Origin: Butyrivibrio sp. NC2007
GTDB lineage: Bacteria > Bacillota > Clostridia > Lachnospirales > Lachnospiraceae
DNA length: 64,000 bases
Assembly (NCBI RefSeq): GCF_000421405.1
Contig: NZ_ATWY01000008.1
Location: 62,001 to 126,000, forward strand
Direction of reading: 5' to 3'
A model generated the notes under the pieces. It ran no database searches, was not told the origin of the DNA, and was given only the letters and a program-made list of their open reading frames with translations. The position numbers and the translations under genes are program-made. Below are positions 43,854 through 52,121 of this stretch, one piece after another (the stretch's first letter is position 1; each line of letters opens with the position of its first letter).

Positions 43854-45071
43854 TTACTCTGTACGGAGTGCTTCTATAGGATCAAGATTTGCTGCTCTTT
43901 TGGCGGGATAAATGCCAAAGAACAGTCCGATGGCGGTTGAAATGGCAACGACTGCAAGTACCAGAAGCGGATTTACCGAGAACGAGAAACCGATTATCTT
44001 ACAAATAAGGAAAGATACACTTATTCCAAAGATAATTCCTATGATTCCGCCGGTAAAAGTCAGGATTGATGCCTCCGCAAGGAACTGGGTAAGAATTGAA
44101 GATGTCCTTGCTCCGAGGGACTTCCTGATTCCGATCTCTCTTGTTCTCTCAGTAACGGAAACCGTCATGATATTCATAACCCCGATTCCGCCTACCAAAA
44201 GAGATATCGCTGCAATTATGGCAACTACTGATGTGATGATGTTAAGAATACTGTTGGTGGTCTGATCAAAGCCTGCGCCGGATGAGATCTTTACACAATT
44301 CTCTCCCCTGAGCTCCATTATGTTTTCAACAACTGCTCTGGTCTGGCCCAGAACCGCATCCTTATAGTCGCTGTCCAGATATATCTTGAATGAATTGAAC
44401 TCTTTATCCACATCAAATTTATAGGCTTCGCAAAGACTTGTATAAGGTGCGTTTGCGCCGATGATCGTATCCTCGCCAAAGCTTGCATATGCAACATCCA
44501 AAGGAGTATCTTCTCTTACTCCGACTATGGTAAACTCCTGTGTGATATCATATGCCGTAATCTCCAGAGTCTGTCCGACTACCTCTTCATAGCCGAATAC
44601 AAGATTTGCAAACATCTGGCTTACTACAAGGACTTTCTTGCCGTCTTCCACATCTGCTTCATTGTAGTATCTTCCGTGAAGCATTTCCATACCCGAAGCA
44701 TACTGTGAGGCAGTATCTCCGCCATCTATACTCACTTCATAAATTTCCTGCTTTTTTCCTTTGGTATTTCCCCAAACAGAAAGAGAGGGCGATACTCCGT
44801 AGATGTTATCAATGTTTTCTTCTATGTTCTCAAACTGCTGTCTGGTAAAGGTTTTATCTGTCTTGGTGTCATCCAAAGAAACTGTTATTGTAGCAGCTCC
44901 CAGGGAATCAATCTCACTGTTGACAGTAGCCTTCATGCCATCGCCTATGATGAGCACGATAAGTACCGCTGAAATACCTATGATGATGCCAAGCATGGTA
45001 AGAAATGATTTTCCCTTGTTGGTGCGTATGCTTGACAGAGCACTTTTTATATACTCTCCAAATGTTCCCAT
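43854..45071 (-). CDS. MacB-type FtsX-domain permease (second copy)
   Basis: 405 aa. N-terminal membrane helix (SFLTMLGIIIGISAVLIVLI), a large extracytoplasmic MacB-PCD domain (about residues 45-265) and three C-terminal FtsX helices with GVMNIMTVSVTERTREIGIR. It lacks an ATPase domain, which is encoded separately at 47917. It forms a permease pair with the adjacent 402-aa paralogue. Such systems move peptides, antibiotics or lipids outward by a mechanotransmission mechanism. Twenty-five bp separate the two permease genes. Confidence 0.92.
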   Translation of the reverse strand: MGTFGEYIKSALSSIRTNKGKSFLTMLGIIIGISAVLIVLIIGDGMKATVNSEIDSLGAATITVSLDDTKTDKTFTRQQFENIEENIDNIYGVSPSLSVWGNTKGKKQEIYEVSIDGGDTASQYASGMEMLHGRYYNEADVEDGKKVLVVSQMFANLVFGYEEVVGQTLEITAYDITQEFTIVGVREDTPLDVAYASFGEDTIIGANAPYTSLCEAYKFDVDKEFNSFKIYLDSDYKDAVLGQTRAVVENIMELRGENCVKISSGAGFDQTTNSILNIITSVVAIIAAISLLVGGIGVMNIMTVSVTERTREIGIRKSLGARTSSILTQFLAEASILTFTGGIIGIIFGISVSFLICKIIGFSFSVNPLLVLAVVAISTAIGLFFGIYPAKRAANLDPIEALRTE

Positions 45072-45096
45072 TAAACTTTCCTTTGCTGCGCCTTAA

Positions 45097-46305
45097 TCAT
45101 AAGCGAAGTGCGTCGATAGGTTTCATCTTGGCTGCCTTCCTGGCGGGATAGATTCCGAAGAAAAGACCTATCATCACCGAGAAAAATGCTGCTCCGAGAA
45201 CCGATGTCGGCGTGATGATAACGTCAAAACCAATGGCTGTGCATATCACATGGGCAACTATAATTCCAAGTATGATACCCACTATTCCTCCAAGGAGCGT
45301 TAAGATCGCAGCTTCTGCAAGGAACTGCGTCATGATGGCTCCGGTGCTGGCTCCAATTGACTTTCTGATTCCAATTTCTCTGGTTCTCTCTGTAACTGAC
45401 ACCAGCATGATATTCATAACACCGATTCCACCTACAATCAGGGAGATGACCGATACCAGGAGAAGGAAGCTCTGGGCATAGCCAAGGATCTGATTGAGCT
45501 GATCGGAAAAATCCGCCATACTCTGGGCTGTAAGAGCTGAGGAGCCTCTTAGTCCGTGGGCATTGACCAGGATGTCTTTGGCCGTCTGAACCGATTCCGA
45601 CAAAGTTTCCTGTGCATCAAAGAGCATCAGCTGAGTGAAATTCTCGGTATCATAGTCAAAATCCGCACCCAGTGCTGTGTAGGGCACTTCCAGCTGCGCA
45701 TAGTAATCCTGGCCTTCCATGATGAACTGATACATTCTATTCATGTGATCACGAAGGCCAACAATAGTGTAAGTGGCTGTCTTGCCATAGATGGTAAGCT
45801 CCACCTCAAATCCTATTACATCCTCGGTTCCAAAGAGTGTCTTGGCGTCATCAAGGAGCATTACACAGACTCTCTGTCCCGACTCCACCTGCTGCCTGGT
45901 AAAGTACTGTCCCTTAACTATTTCATTACTTAAGGAGTACTGATATGCCTCGGAACCACCGTTAACGACGGCTGTGAAAGTCCCTTTTCTGCCTTCAACC
46001 TTGCCATAGCCTGTTAGATTCGGGGAGACTCCCTTTGCATTCGGAAGCGCCTCCTCAATTGCATACATGTCATTCCTGGTTAGTCTCTCTGAGGTCTTGG
46101 AGGCATTTATGGACAAAATGCCGTAGTTGCCGGCAAGATCGTTAAGAGAGCTCTTAACGAAACTGCTCATGCCGTTTCCAAGAGCAACTACCGCAATAAC
46201 CGCTGCAATACCGATAACAATACCAAGCATGGTCATCAGGGTTCTGTAGCCATTACCTATTATCTGTTTAATTGCACTTTTTAAATACTCTGAAAATTTT
46301 CCCAT
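45097..46305 (-). CDS. MacB-type FtsX-domain permease (first copy)
   Basis: 402 aa. Same architecture as its neighbour: YRTLMTMLGIVIGIAAVIAV, an extracytoplasmic domain, and three C-terminal helices with GVMNIMLVSVTERTREIGIR. It is clearly a paralogue of the 405-aa protein and probably forms a heterodimer with it. It begins 4 bp after the membrane-fusion protein gene, in one operon with the ATPase. Confidence 0.92.
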   Translation of the reverse strand: MGKFSEYLKSAIKQIIGNGYRTLMTMLGIVIGIAAVIAVVALGNGMSSFVKSSLNDLAGNYGILSINASKTSERLTRNDMYAIEEALPNAKGVSPNLTGYGKVEGRKGTFTAVVNGGSEAYQYSLSNEIVKGQYFTRQQVESGQRVCVMLLDDAKTLFGTEDVIGFEVELTIYGKTATYTIVGLRDHMNRMYQFIMEGQDYYAQLEVPYTALGADFDYDTENFTQLMLFDAQETLSESVQTAKDILVNAHGLRGSSALTAQSMADFSDQLNQILGYAQSFLLLVSVISLIVGGIGVMNIMLVSVTERTREIGIRKSIGASTGAIMTQFLAEAAILTLLGGIVGIILGIIVAHVICTAIGFDVIITPTSVLGAAFFSVMIGLFFGIYPARKAAKMKPIDALRL

Positions 46306-46309
46306 TATT

Positions 46310-47872
46310 TTACTGTGCTACTACAGTCATTCCTTCTGTGAGCAGGCTTACATCCGAAGTAATAACCTTATCACCAACTTCAAGTCCTTCAATGATCTGG
46401 GCATCTGTAGATGTAGAAATGCCAATCACAACATCTTTTCTCTGTACTGTGTTATCTGCTGCAAGCACATATACGTAATCGCCTGTTGAATCTGTCTGAA
46501 CATACTCATAGGGAAGAACGATGGTGTTGTCAGCCTTCTGAGCATGAATCTTATTGTTTGCTTCTACTCCGAAAATAATATCTGAATCGGGGTTTGTTAC
46601 TTTGATGACAGTATCAACCACTGCTACACCGTTGGCGTTCTTGGTGGCATTTCCGGAAATCTTTGTTACTTCGCCATTATATGGCTTTCCGTTTATTGTG
46701 ACATCTACCTTCTGTCCGAGTGATATCTTGGGAAGATCGCTCTTTGAAACCTGAATGGTAACCTGTACATCCTCAAGGTTTGCTATAGTAAGGATCTGTG
46801 CTCCGGCTGCCAGAGTTGCACCCTCTGCAACATTTGCTGGGATTGCTGTGACAACGCCGTCAAATTCAGCCTTTATACCTTCCTTGGCTGCCTCGATCTT
46901 AGAAAGTGTATCTCCCTGATTGAGCTGTGTTGTATCAAGGGCTGCCTTCTGAGCTGTTAAGGTTCCTCCGCTGACCTTTAAGCTGCGTGCGGAATTAAGG
47001 CGGCTTGCCTCATCGGTAAGCGCTGTGATCTGATCCTGCCATGCAATGATCTCAGGATCTCTTGTGAGAGCTGCCTGTGCATCAGTGAGTGCTTCCTGCG
47101 TCTGAAGATACATTTCATTGCCGTCATCGTCTTTTCTATCGTAATGATTATATGCTTCTGCGCCATCACTTACTCTGTTCTGGTTGTAATCCATCTGAAC
47201 TTTGGTAAGCTCATCTATTGTCTGGCTGATCCTGTTCTTCTTTTCAGTAATCTGCTTCTGGATAGCCTCTTTTTCATCAGTTATCTGATCAATCCTGTTG
47301 TTGATCTGATCAAGAGTCATATTCTGAGCATAGTTTTCAGCTGAATCTGCTATTGTGGCACCTGCAGCTGTTGCACTGTATGTACCTTTGGCCTGCTTGA
47401 TTGCAAGCTCGGCATTCTGCTGTGCAAGATCAAGCGCTTCTGTATCATAGGTTAAGAGCTCATATCCTTCTGAGACCTTATCTCCGACCTTAACATTGAT
47501 CTTCTCGACAGGTGCTGTAACATCCGAATAGTAATTCTTGGTCTCACCACTCTGCACAGTACCTGAGATTGAAAGAATGTTCTCAATACTGCCAAGAGCC
47601 ACATCCTGAGTTTCAACCATAACAACTGCATTCTTGGCAGCATTTATGCGATAGATGACAAAGGCTGCGATCAAAAGAGCTGCTATTCCAATCACAGCAT
47701 ATCTCTTCTTAAATCTCTTTTTCTTCTTAACAGAATCAGCAAGATCTGTTACATCGTAATCATCGTAGACCTCCATATCGGCACCGGTGGTCTCTTTGAT
47801 CTCATTATTTGCTTCAGGAACTGTAGTAACGCTCTCCTGAATTTCCTTATTCTTGTTTTCCTTCTCAGACAT
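46310..47872 (-). CDS. Membrane-fusion (HlyD/MacA-type) protein
   Basis: 520 aa from ATG 47872, with GGAGG 7 bases upstream. There is a cytoplasmic N-terminal tail of about 60 acidic residues, then one membrane helix (YAVIGIAALLIAAFVIYRIN). The biotinyl-lipoyl halves are split by a long coiled-coil hairpin (about residues 170-310, for example QITDEKEAIQKQITEKKNRI). The C-terminal half is beta-barrel (VQVTIQVSKSDLPKISLGQK; GEVTKISGNAT). It links the permease pair to the cell wall side in this Gram-positive-type exporter (compare YknX/MacA). Confidence 0.93.
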   Translation of the reverse strand: MSEKENKNKEIQESVTTVPEANNEIKETTGADMEVYDDYDVTDLADSVKKKKRFKKRYAVIGIAALLIAAFVIYRINAAKNAVVMVETQDVALGSIENILSISGTVQSGETKNYYSDVTAPVEKINVKVGDKVSEGYELLTYDTEALDLAQQNAELAIKQAKGTYSATAAGATIADSAENYAQNMTLDQINNRIDQITDEKEAIQKQITEKKNRISQTIDELTKVQMDYNQNRVSDGAEAYNHYDRKDDDGNEMYLQTQEALTDAQAALTRDPEIIAWQDQITALTDEASRLNSARSLKVSGGTLTAQKAALDTTQLNQGDTLSKIEAAKEGIKAEFDGVVTAIPANVAEGATLAAGAQILTIANLEDVQVTIQVSKSDLPKISLGQKVDVTINGKPYNGEVTKISGNATKNANGVAVVDTVIKVTNPDSDIIFGVEANNKIHAQKADNTIVLPYEYVQTDSTGDYVYVLAADNTVQRKDVVIGISTSTDAQIIEGLEVGDKVITSDVSLLTEGMTVVAQ

Positions 47873-47916
47873 CAAAATTCCTCCATAAACTTTCATTAAC
47901 AAAACTTTTTCTATTC

Positions 47917-48621
47917 TCAGATTTCGTCTTTATAATCCGGATTTGCAATATCACTCTGGATCATTCCGTCGGATATGGTTATGATCCTCTTGGCCTGCTT
48001 GGCAATGCCGGGGTCATGAGTGATTATAATAACGGTTCTTCCCTCGTGGTAGAGCCTTTTTATTATTGTGATTATCTCTTTTGTCGAGCCGGTATCAAGG
48101 TTACCTGTGGGCTCATCCGCAAGAAGTATTGGCGGTGCCTGAGCTATGGCTCTTGCTATGGCAACTCTCTGCTGCTGTCCACCGGACATCTCGTTGGGCT
48201 TGTGGGTCATACGCTTTGCAAGACCTACGCTGTTCAACGCTGCGCTTGCAAGTCTTACTCTCTCTTTCTTACTTACTCCTCTATATATAAGAGGAAGCTC
48301 AACATTTTCAAGAGCAGTAAGTGAAGGGATCAGGTTAAAGCCCTGGAATATAAATCCAATTTCTCTGTTTCTTATGTCAGACTGCTCGTCATCAGTCATG
48401 TGCGATACATCCTGGCCATGCAGGAAATACTTGCCACTGGTGGGAGTATCAAGGCATCCGAGCATATTCATAAGAGTAGACTTACCGGAACCGGACTGTC
48501 CGATTATGGCAACGAACTCGCCCTCACCTATGGTCAGTGACACATGATTTAGCGCCCTGACTTCGTTCTCACCGGGATTGTATATCTTGCATACATCCTT
48601 TATCTCTACAAGTTTCTTCAT
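47917..48621 (-). CDS. MacB/LolD-type ABC ATPase
   Basis: 234 aa from ATG 48621 (GAGGAG upstream; the TTG-initiated longer frame is unlikely). Walker A GQSGSGKST, Q-loop FIFQGFNLIPSLTALENVEL, signature MSGGQQQRVAIARAIA, Walker B ILLADEPTGNLD, His switch ITHDPGIAK. It powers the two FtsX-type permeases encoded downstream. It is the first gene of the exporter operon and is divergent from a 47-aa peptide gene and an XRE-TPR regulator. Confidence 0.95.
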   Translation of the reverse strand: MKKLVEIKDVCKIYNPGENEVRALNHVSLTIGEGEFVAIIGQSGSGKSTLMNMLGCLDTPTSGKYFLHGQDVSHMTDDEQSDIRNREIGFIFQGFNLIPSLTALENVELPLIYRGVSKKERVRLASAALNSVGLAKRMTHKPNEMSGGQQQRVAIARAIAQAPPILLADEPTGNLDTGSTKEIITIIKRLYHEGRTVIIITHDPGIAKQAKRIITISDGMIQSDIANPDYKDEI

Positions 48622-48674
48622 AATTCTCCTCAATTATATAGATTGTGTACAACTCATTATTGTACTTCATTACT

Positions 48675-48703
48675 ATAATAAATGAAAGCGTAAACGTTTA
48701 CAA
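48675..48703 (-). promoter_or_regulatory. Exporter operon promoter with overlapping palindrome
   Basis: Minus strand: TTGTAA (48698-48703), 17-bp spacer, TATTAT (48675-48680). The perfect palindrome GTAAACGTTTAC (48690-48701) covers the -35 box and has the central CG of LacI/CcpA-type operators. This suggests repression or catabolite control of the exporter. Confidence 0.65.
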
Positions 48704-48776
48704 ACTTATGAAATTTTTATGAAATTCACTTTCCATGTTGGAAAGTTTTTTATATACTAATTGTACAAATAGTGTG

Positions 48777-48805
48777 TTAATATTCTTTATATAGCCCTGT
48801 ATCAT
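48777..48805 (+). promoter_or_regulatory. Promoter of the 47-aa peptide / XRE-TPR unit
   Basis: TTAATA (48777-48782), 17-bp spacer, TATCAT (48800-48805). Upstream, at 48728-48747, the dyad ACTTTCCA-tg-TTGGAAAGT is followed by a T run; it could be an operator for the XRE regulator or a terminator-like structure. Confidence 0.5.
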
Positions 48806-48858
48806 TAAGTCATAACAAAGAACTGCTCACGAGAGCATACAGAGAGAAGGAGAAAGTT

Positions 48859-49002
48859 ATGACAAAGATGGTAAATTTCAAGACTATGATCAGCAATTTC
48901 ACAAACGGATTTTCAGCTAATAAGAGCTACGACCAGGAAAACTACAGAAATCTCATGAACGGCGGTTTCAACTACTCCATGAGATCAAGAACACTAATGT
49001 AA
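48859..49002 (+). CDS. 47-aa basic peptide upstream of XRE-TPR regulator
   Basis: A short frame with a strong ribosome binding site (AAGGAG 7 bases before ATG). The product starts MTKMVNFKTMISNFTNGFSA and ends NLMNGGFNYSMRSRTLM. It is basic, rich in Asn, Phe, Met and Ser, and has neither a signal peptide nor a membrane helix. Its stop lies 11 bp before the XRE-TPR regulator gene. The MacAB-type exporter is encoded divergently. The arrangement recalls peptide pheromone plus RRNPP-type receptor pairs. It could equally be a leader peptide. I do not recognise the sequence. Confidence 0.6.
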   Translation: MTKMVNFKTMISNFTNGFSANKSYDQENYRNLMNGGFNYSMRSRTLM

Positions 49003-49013
49003 AAGAGGATGCG

Positions 49014-50132
49014 ATGCAATTAAAGCTATCAGAAAACATAAAGAAGCACAGAAAAGAAATGGGTCTGACCCAGGAAGGACTCTCTGAGGCCTTTGGAGTG
49101 ACCATCGGTGCAGTTTCCAAGTGGGAAAACGGCAACAATGTACCGGACATCTTGACCCTGATGGAGCTTGCAAACTTCTTCAATGTCTCAGTCGATGAAC
49201 TACTGGGCTATGATATGTCCTCCAAGAATATCGATGACATGGTTGATTCCATAGAAGACCTGTATCATGCCTACAGGTTTGACGAGGCAGTGAGCGAAGC
49301 AAACAATGCGCTGGTGCGCTATCCGCACACTTTCAAGATACTGTACTGCTGCGCAGAGCTCTTTTTCCTTAAATATACAGAAGGCGACGATGATAAAGAT
49401 CGCGATACAGCCATAAGCCTTTACCAGCGCAGCATGGAACACCTTTCGCAGAATACGGATCCGCATATCAGCGAGTACTCCATACGTAGCAGGATTGCCA
49501 AGCTCTATACCAAAAAAGACCCGGAGAAAGCTCTGGATGAGCTGAAACAGATCAATTACGACGGGTGCAACGACAGTTCCATCGCTTCCGTCCTTATGAA
49601 CTCCGGCAAATTTGAGGAGTCGCTAAAGTACGGGACTATGGCCATAATCAGGATATGTGCCGATCAATACGGGGTGATTACAAACATGGCCATGACACTT
49701 GCAGCAAGCGGCCGTAAAAAAGATCTTGAAAAAGCCATAGAACTGGCTGATATGAACATAGCTCTCACTAAGCTCTACAGTAAACCGGGGCAGATCACAT
49801 ATTTCCATAAGCTGCAGACCATCATGCTGCTCCTTAAGTCCTGGTGGCTCTCCGCTCTTGGCGACGATGCTGCTATGAAAACCTGTGTAAAAGAGATGTG
49901 GGATCTGGCAAATCTTTATGACAGATCAGCATCAAGTAACGAACTCTCCGGAAGTGTCAGATTCTACTTTTCCGAAGATAAAGCTTACTCCTTCGACTCC
50001 ACCGGCGCCGGAGCTGTGTCAGGTATTGAATCAATGTTTGAAGATGACCAGAGCGTCGTAACCGCCAAGATTTACAAATACATGGGCAAAGTTATAGATG
50101 AATGGAACAAGTTAAAAGAGTCATCTTTATAA
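49014..50132 (+). CDS. XRE-family HTH regulator with TPR domain (RRNPP-like)
   Basis: 372 aa. The N-terminal HTH_XRE is clear: IKKHRKEMGLTQEGLSEAFG then VTIGAVSKWENGNNVPDILT. Residues about 70-372 are helical TPR-like repeats (YHAYRFDEAVSEANNALVRY; KLYTKKDPEKALDELKQINY; LMNSGKFEESLKYGTMAIIR). Such regulators of the Rgg/PlcR/Rap-like class often bind small peptides. A 47-aa peptide gene directly upstream and an exporter opposite make a peptide ligand plausible but unproven. A 12-bp hairpin (50118-50146) covers the stop codon and may terminate transcription, although the T run is poor. Confidence 0.88.
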   Translation: MQLKLSENIKKHRKEMGLTQEGLSEAFGVTIGAVSKWENGNNVPDILTLMELANFFNVSVDELLGYDMSSKNIDDMVDSIEDLYHAYRFDEAVSEANNALVRYPHTFKILYCCAELFFLKYTEGDDDKDRDTAISLYQRSMEHLSQNTDPHISEYSIRSRIAKLYTKKDPEKALDELKQINYDGCNDSSIASVLMNSGKFEESLKYGTMAIIRICADQYGVITNMAMTLAASGRKKDLEKAIELADMNIALTKLYSKPGQITYFHKLQTIMLLLKSWWLSALGDDAAMKTCVKEMWDLANLYDRSASSNELSGSVRFYFSEDKAYSFDSTGAGAVSGIESMFEDDQSVVTAKIYKYMGKVIDEWNKLKESSL

Positions 50133-50174
50133 AGTAAAGATGACTCTATGCCCAACCTTCATGACTCGCAGCTT

Positions 50175-50712
50175 AGCTCCAAAACTTTTTGTCTGTCGTA
50201 TTTTCTATACCCTGCGATGAGTTTACTTGATATATATAGAAATGAAATTAGCACAAAAACTTTGGATGGCCTTTTTTCTATACCCAATGTTTACTTTTAC
50301 TCATATATATAGAAATCTATTCTGGCTTTCCAACATTTTTCCATACCGCAAGGCAAGTTTTAGAGTCATATATAGAAATATCAAGAATCAAACTTTTTAC
50401 TCTTCTGCATTTTCCATACTCCAAACCCATTTTGATCCATATATATAGAAAATCCTCAGAATCCAAGATTTTCTACGCCCAGAAGACACTTTTCACAATA
50501 TAGGTAGAAGGATTTTCATGTATAAATCTAAATACCTCTTTTTTTATACGACCACGGACAACTTTTTCGGATATAGGTAGAAAAACTCTCAGGGCATTCT
50601 ACACCCACAAGCGACTTTTATCCGTATAGGTAGAAAATAACCCCTTATGTAAAATTTTCTCCCTTCGGCTTTCTACGCCCATAGGCTACTTCTGAACATA
50701 TAAGTAGAAAAC
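50175..50712. repeat. Array of about eight short hairpins with variable linkers (array 3)
   Basis: Each unit has the form TTTCTATACCC - about 10 variable bases - ACTTTT - variable - TATATAGAAA. Arms are self-complementary; some units use TTTCTAC with GTAGAAA, so paired positions change together. The 3' arm TAGAA falls at 50237, 50310, 50373, 50446, 50505, 50578, 50631 and 50705; spacing alternates about 73 bp with 53-63 bp. No coding frame is credible. Structured element H3 follows about 60 bp later. Confidence 0.85.
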
Positions 50713-50772
50713 GCAGAAAAGCCCCCTAATCGTTGCAGCTGATAGACTTCCCAAGTCACGCCCCTTTATCCT

Positions 50773-50902
50773 GCCCGCCTTAGTGACCGATTGTTCATAT
50801 AAATACCGGCGTCAAGGGACAGTACGCTGGGCGCCGCCCTTTGGCGCCCGGGCAGCCCTTGACGCCGGTATTTATATGAACCACAATCTCAAGGCGGCGG
50901 GC
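50773..50902 (+). repeat. Structured hairpin element H3 with 50-bp conserved core
   Basis: A 130-bp element. The outer stem is GCCCGCC / GGCGGGC, then TTAGTGACC, inner stem GTTCATATAAATACCGGCG paired with CGCCGGTATTTATATGAAC, and a 50-bp tip (50812-50861) identical to that in H2. CACAAT follows the inner stem, as in H1 and H2. Because the stem differs completely from H2 yet stays paired, the structure rather than the sequence seems to be maintained. Confidence 0.85.
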
Positions 50903-50953
50903 TGGTAAAGGTATACTCCCCAAAACGTCCCCTATCCCCGTCCCTATGGGCCA

Positions 50954-50998
50954 AATCAAAAATCCTCTATACCATTTCTGATATAGAGGTCTTTTTTC
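50954..50998. terminator. Bidirectional terminator after the YghZ-like gene
   Basis: CCTCTATA - 10-base loop - TATAGAGG (50964-50989), with TCTTTTTTCC to the right and, on the minus strand, ATTTTTGATTT to the left. It lies 12 bp after the reductase stop codon. Confidence 0.8.
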
Positions 50999-51009
50999 CA
51001 CTTTACTAA

Positions 51010-52002
51010 TTAGCCCTGAGATATTCTGTCAATCTCTTTTAACTCTTCCTCTGAGAATGTGATGTTCTCGATTGCCTTGATGTTGTCAAGGATCTGTGAA
51101 GGCTTGGATGCTCCGACAAGGACAGATGTTACATAGCCGTCCTTAAGGATCCATGCAAGTGCCATCTCGGCAAGAGTCTGTCCGCGCTTTGCAGCGATGT
51201 CGTTGAGGGCTCTTACCTTGGTAAGTACGTCCTCATTGATCCTGTTCTCCTGAAGGAATCTGCCGTCTGTGCGAACTCTGCTGTCCTCAGGAATTCCCTG
51301 AAGATATCTGTCGGATAAAAGACCCTGCGCAAGAGGTGAGAAGCAGATGATGCCCTTGTTCAGCTCTTTTGCCTTCTCTTTAAGGCCGTTCTTCTCGATG
51401 GTCCTGTCGAAAATGTTGTAACGGTTCTGGTTGATAACAAACGGAACATGAAGGTCAGTAAGAATGGCAGTAGCCTTCTCAAGCCTTGGTCCATCGTAAT
51501 TTGAAATGCCGGCATAGAGCGCCTTTCCGCTTCTGACGATCTGTGCAAGTGCCTCCATGGTCTCCTCGAGAGGTGTCTCAGGGTCAGGTCTGTGATGATA
51601 GAAGATATCAACATACTCAAGGCCCATTCTCTGAAGGGACTGATCAAGGCTTGCGATGAGGTACTTTCTGCTTCCCCACTCGCCGTAAGGTCCCGGCCAC
51701 ATGTAATATCCTGCCTTGGTTGAAATGATCATCTCATCTCTGTAGGAAGCCATATCCTCTTTTAAAATCTTGCCAAAGTTTCTCTCAGCACTGCCCTCTG
51801 CAGGGCCATAGTTGTTGGCAAGGTCAAAATGTGTGATACCGTTGTCAAAAGCAGTAAAGCACATCTGCTTCATATTCTCAAAATTTCCTGTATCACCGAA
51901 GTTGTGCCAAAGTCCAAGAGACACTGCCGGAAGCTTAAGTCCGCTGTTTCCGCAGCGGTTGTACTGCATCTTTTCATATCTGTTTTCGTTTGCTGTATAC
52001 AT
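51010..52002 (-). CDS. YghZ/Kv-beta-type aldo/keto reductase
   Basis: 330 aa. Single AKR barrel with HFDLANNYGPAEGSAERNFG (Asp/Tyr), ISTKAGYYMWPGPYGEWGSR (Lys) and DIFYHHRPDPETPLEETMEA (His). The WPGPYGEWGSRKYL segment is characteristic of the YghZ group, which reduces L-glyceraldehyde 3-phosphate and methylglyoxal in E. coli. NADPH use is likely (GASKPSQILDNIKAIE). GGGAGG precedes the start. It is divergent from a MerR regulator with a shared operator, suggesting induction by a reactive aldehyde or redox stress. Confidence 0.92.
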   Translation of the reverse strand: MYTANENRYEKMQYNRCGNSGLKLPAVSLGLWHNFGDTGNFENMKQMCFTAFDNGITHFDLANNYGPAEGSAERNFGKILKEDMASYRDEMIISTKAGYYMWPGPYGEWGSRKYLIASLDQSLQRMGLEYVDIFYHHRPDPETPLEETMEALAQIVRSGKALYAGISNYDGPRLEKATAILTDLHVPFVINQNRYNIFDRTIEKNGLKEKAKELNKGIICFSPLAQGLLSDRYLQGIPEDSRVRTDGRFLQENRINEDVLTKVRALNDIAAKRGQTLAEMALAWILKDGYVTSVLVGASKPSQILDNIKAIENITFSEEELKEIDRISQG

Positions 52003-52064
52003 GGTAAACCTCCCTTATCTATATACAATTTTATTTCTTTTTTTGATTCTTTACAAAGCTTAAT

Positions 52065-52087
52065 ACTTAAAGTACACTTGAAGTCAA
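52065..52087 (-). promoter_or_regulatory. MerR-type operator in the reductase promoter
   Basis: The 20-bp dyad ACTTAAAGT-ac-ACTTGAAGT (52065-52084) lies directly next to the -35 box TTGACT (minus strand, 52082-52087), in the spacer region of the reductase promoter. This is the usual place for a MerR-family site. The MerR gene itself starts 35 bp to the right in the other direction, so it may autoregulate. Confidence 0.75.
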
Positions 52088-52121
52088 CAACATTTTTCGG
52101 AGAAATTTTCTGGAGGTAAAA

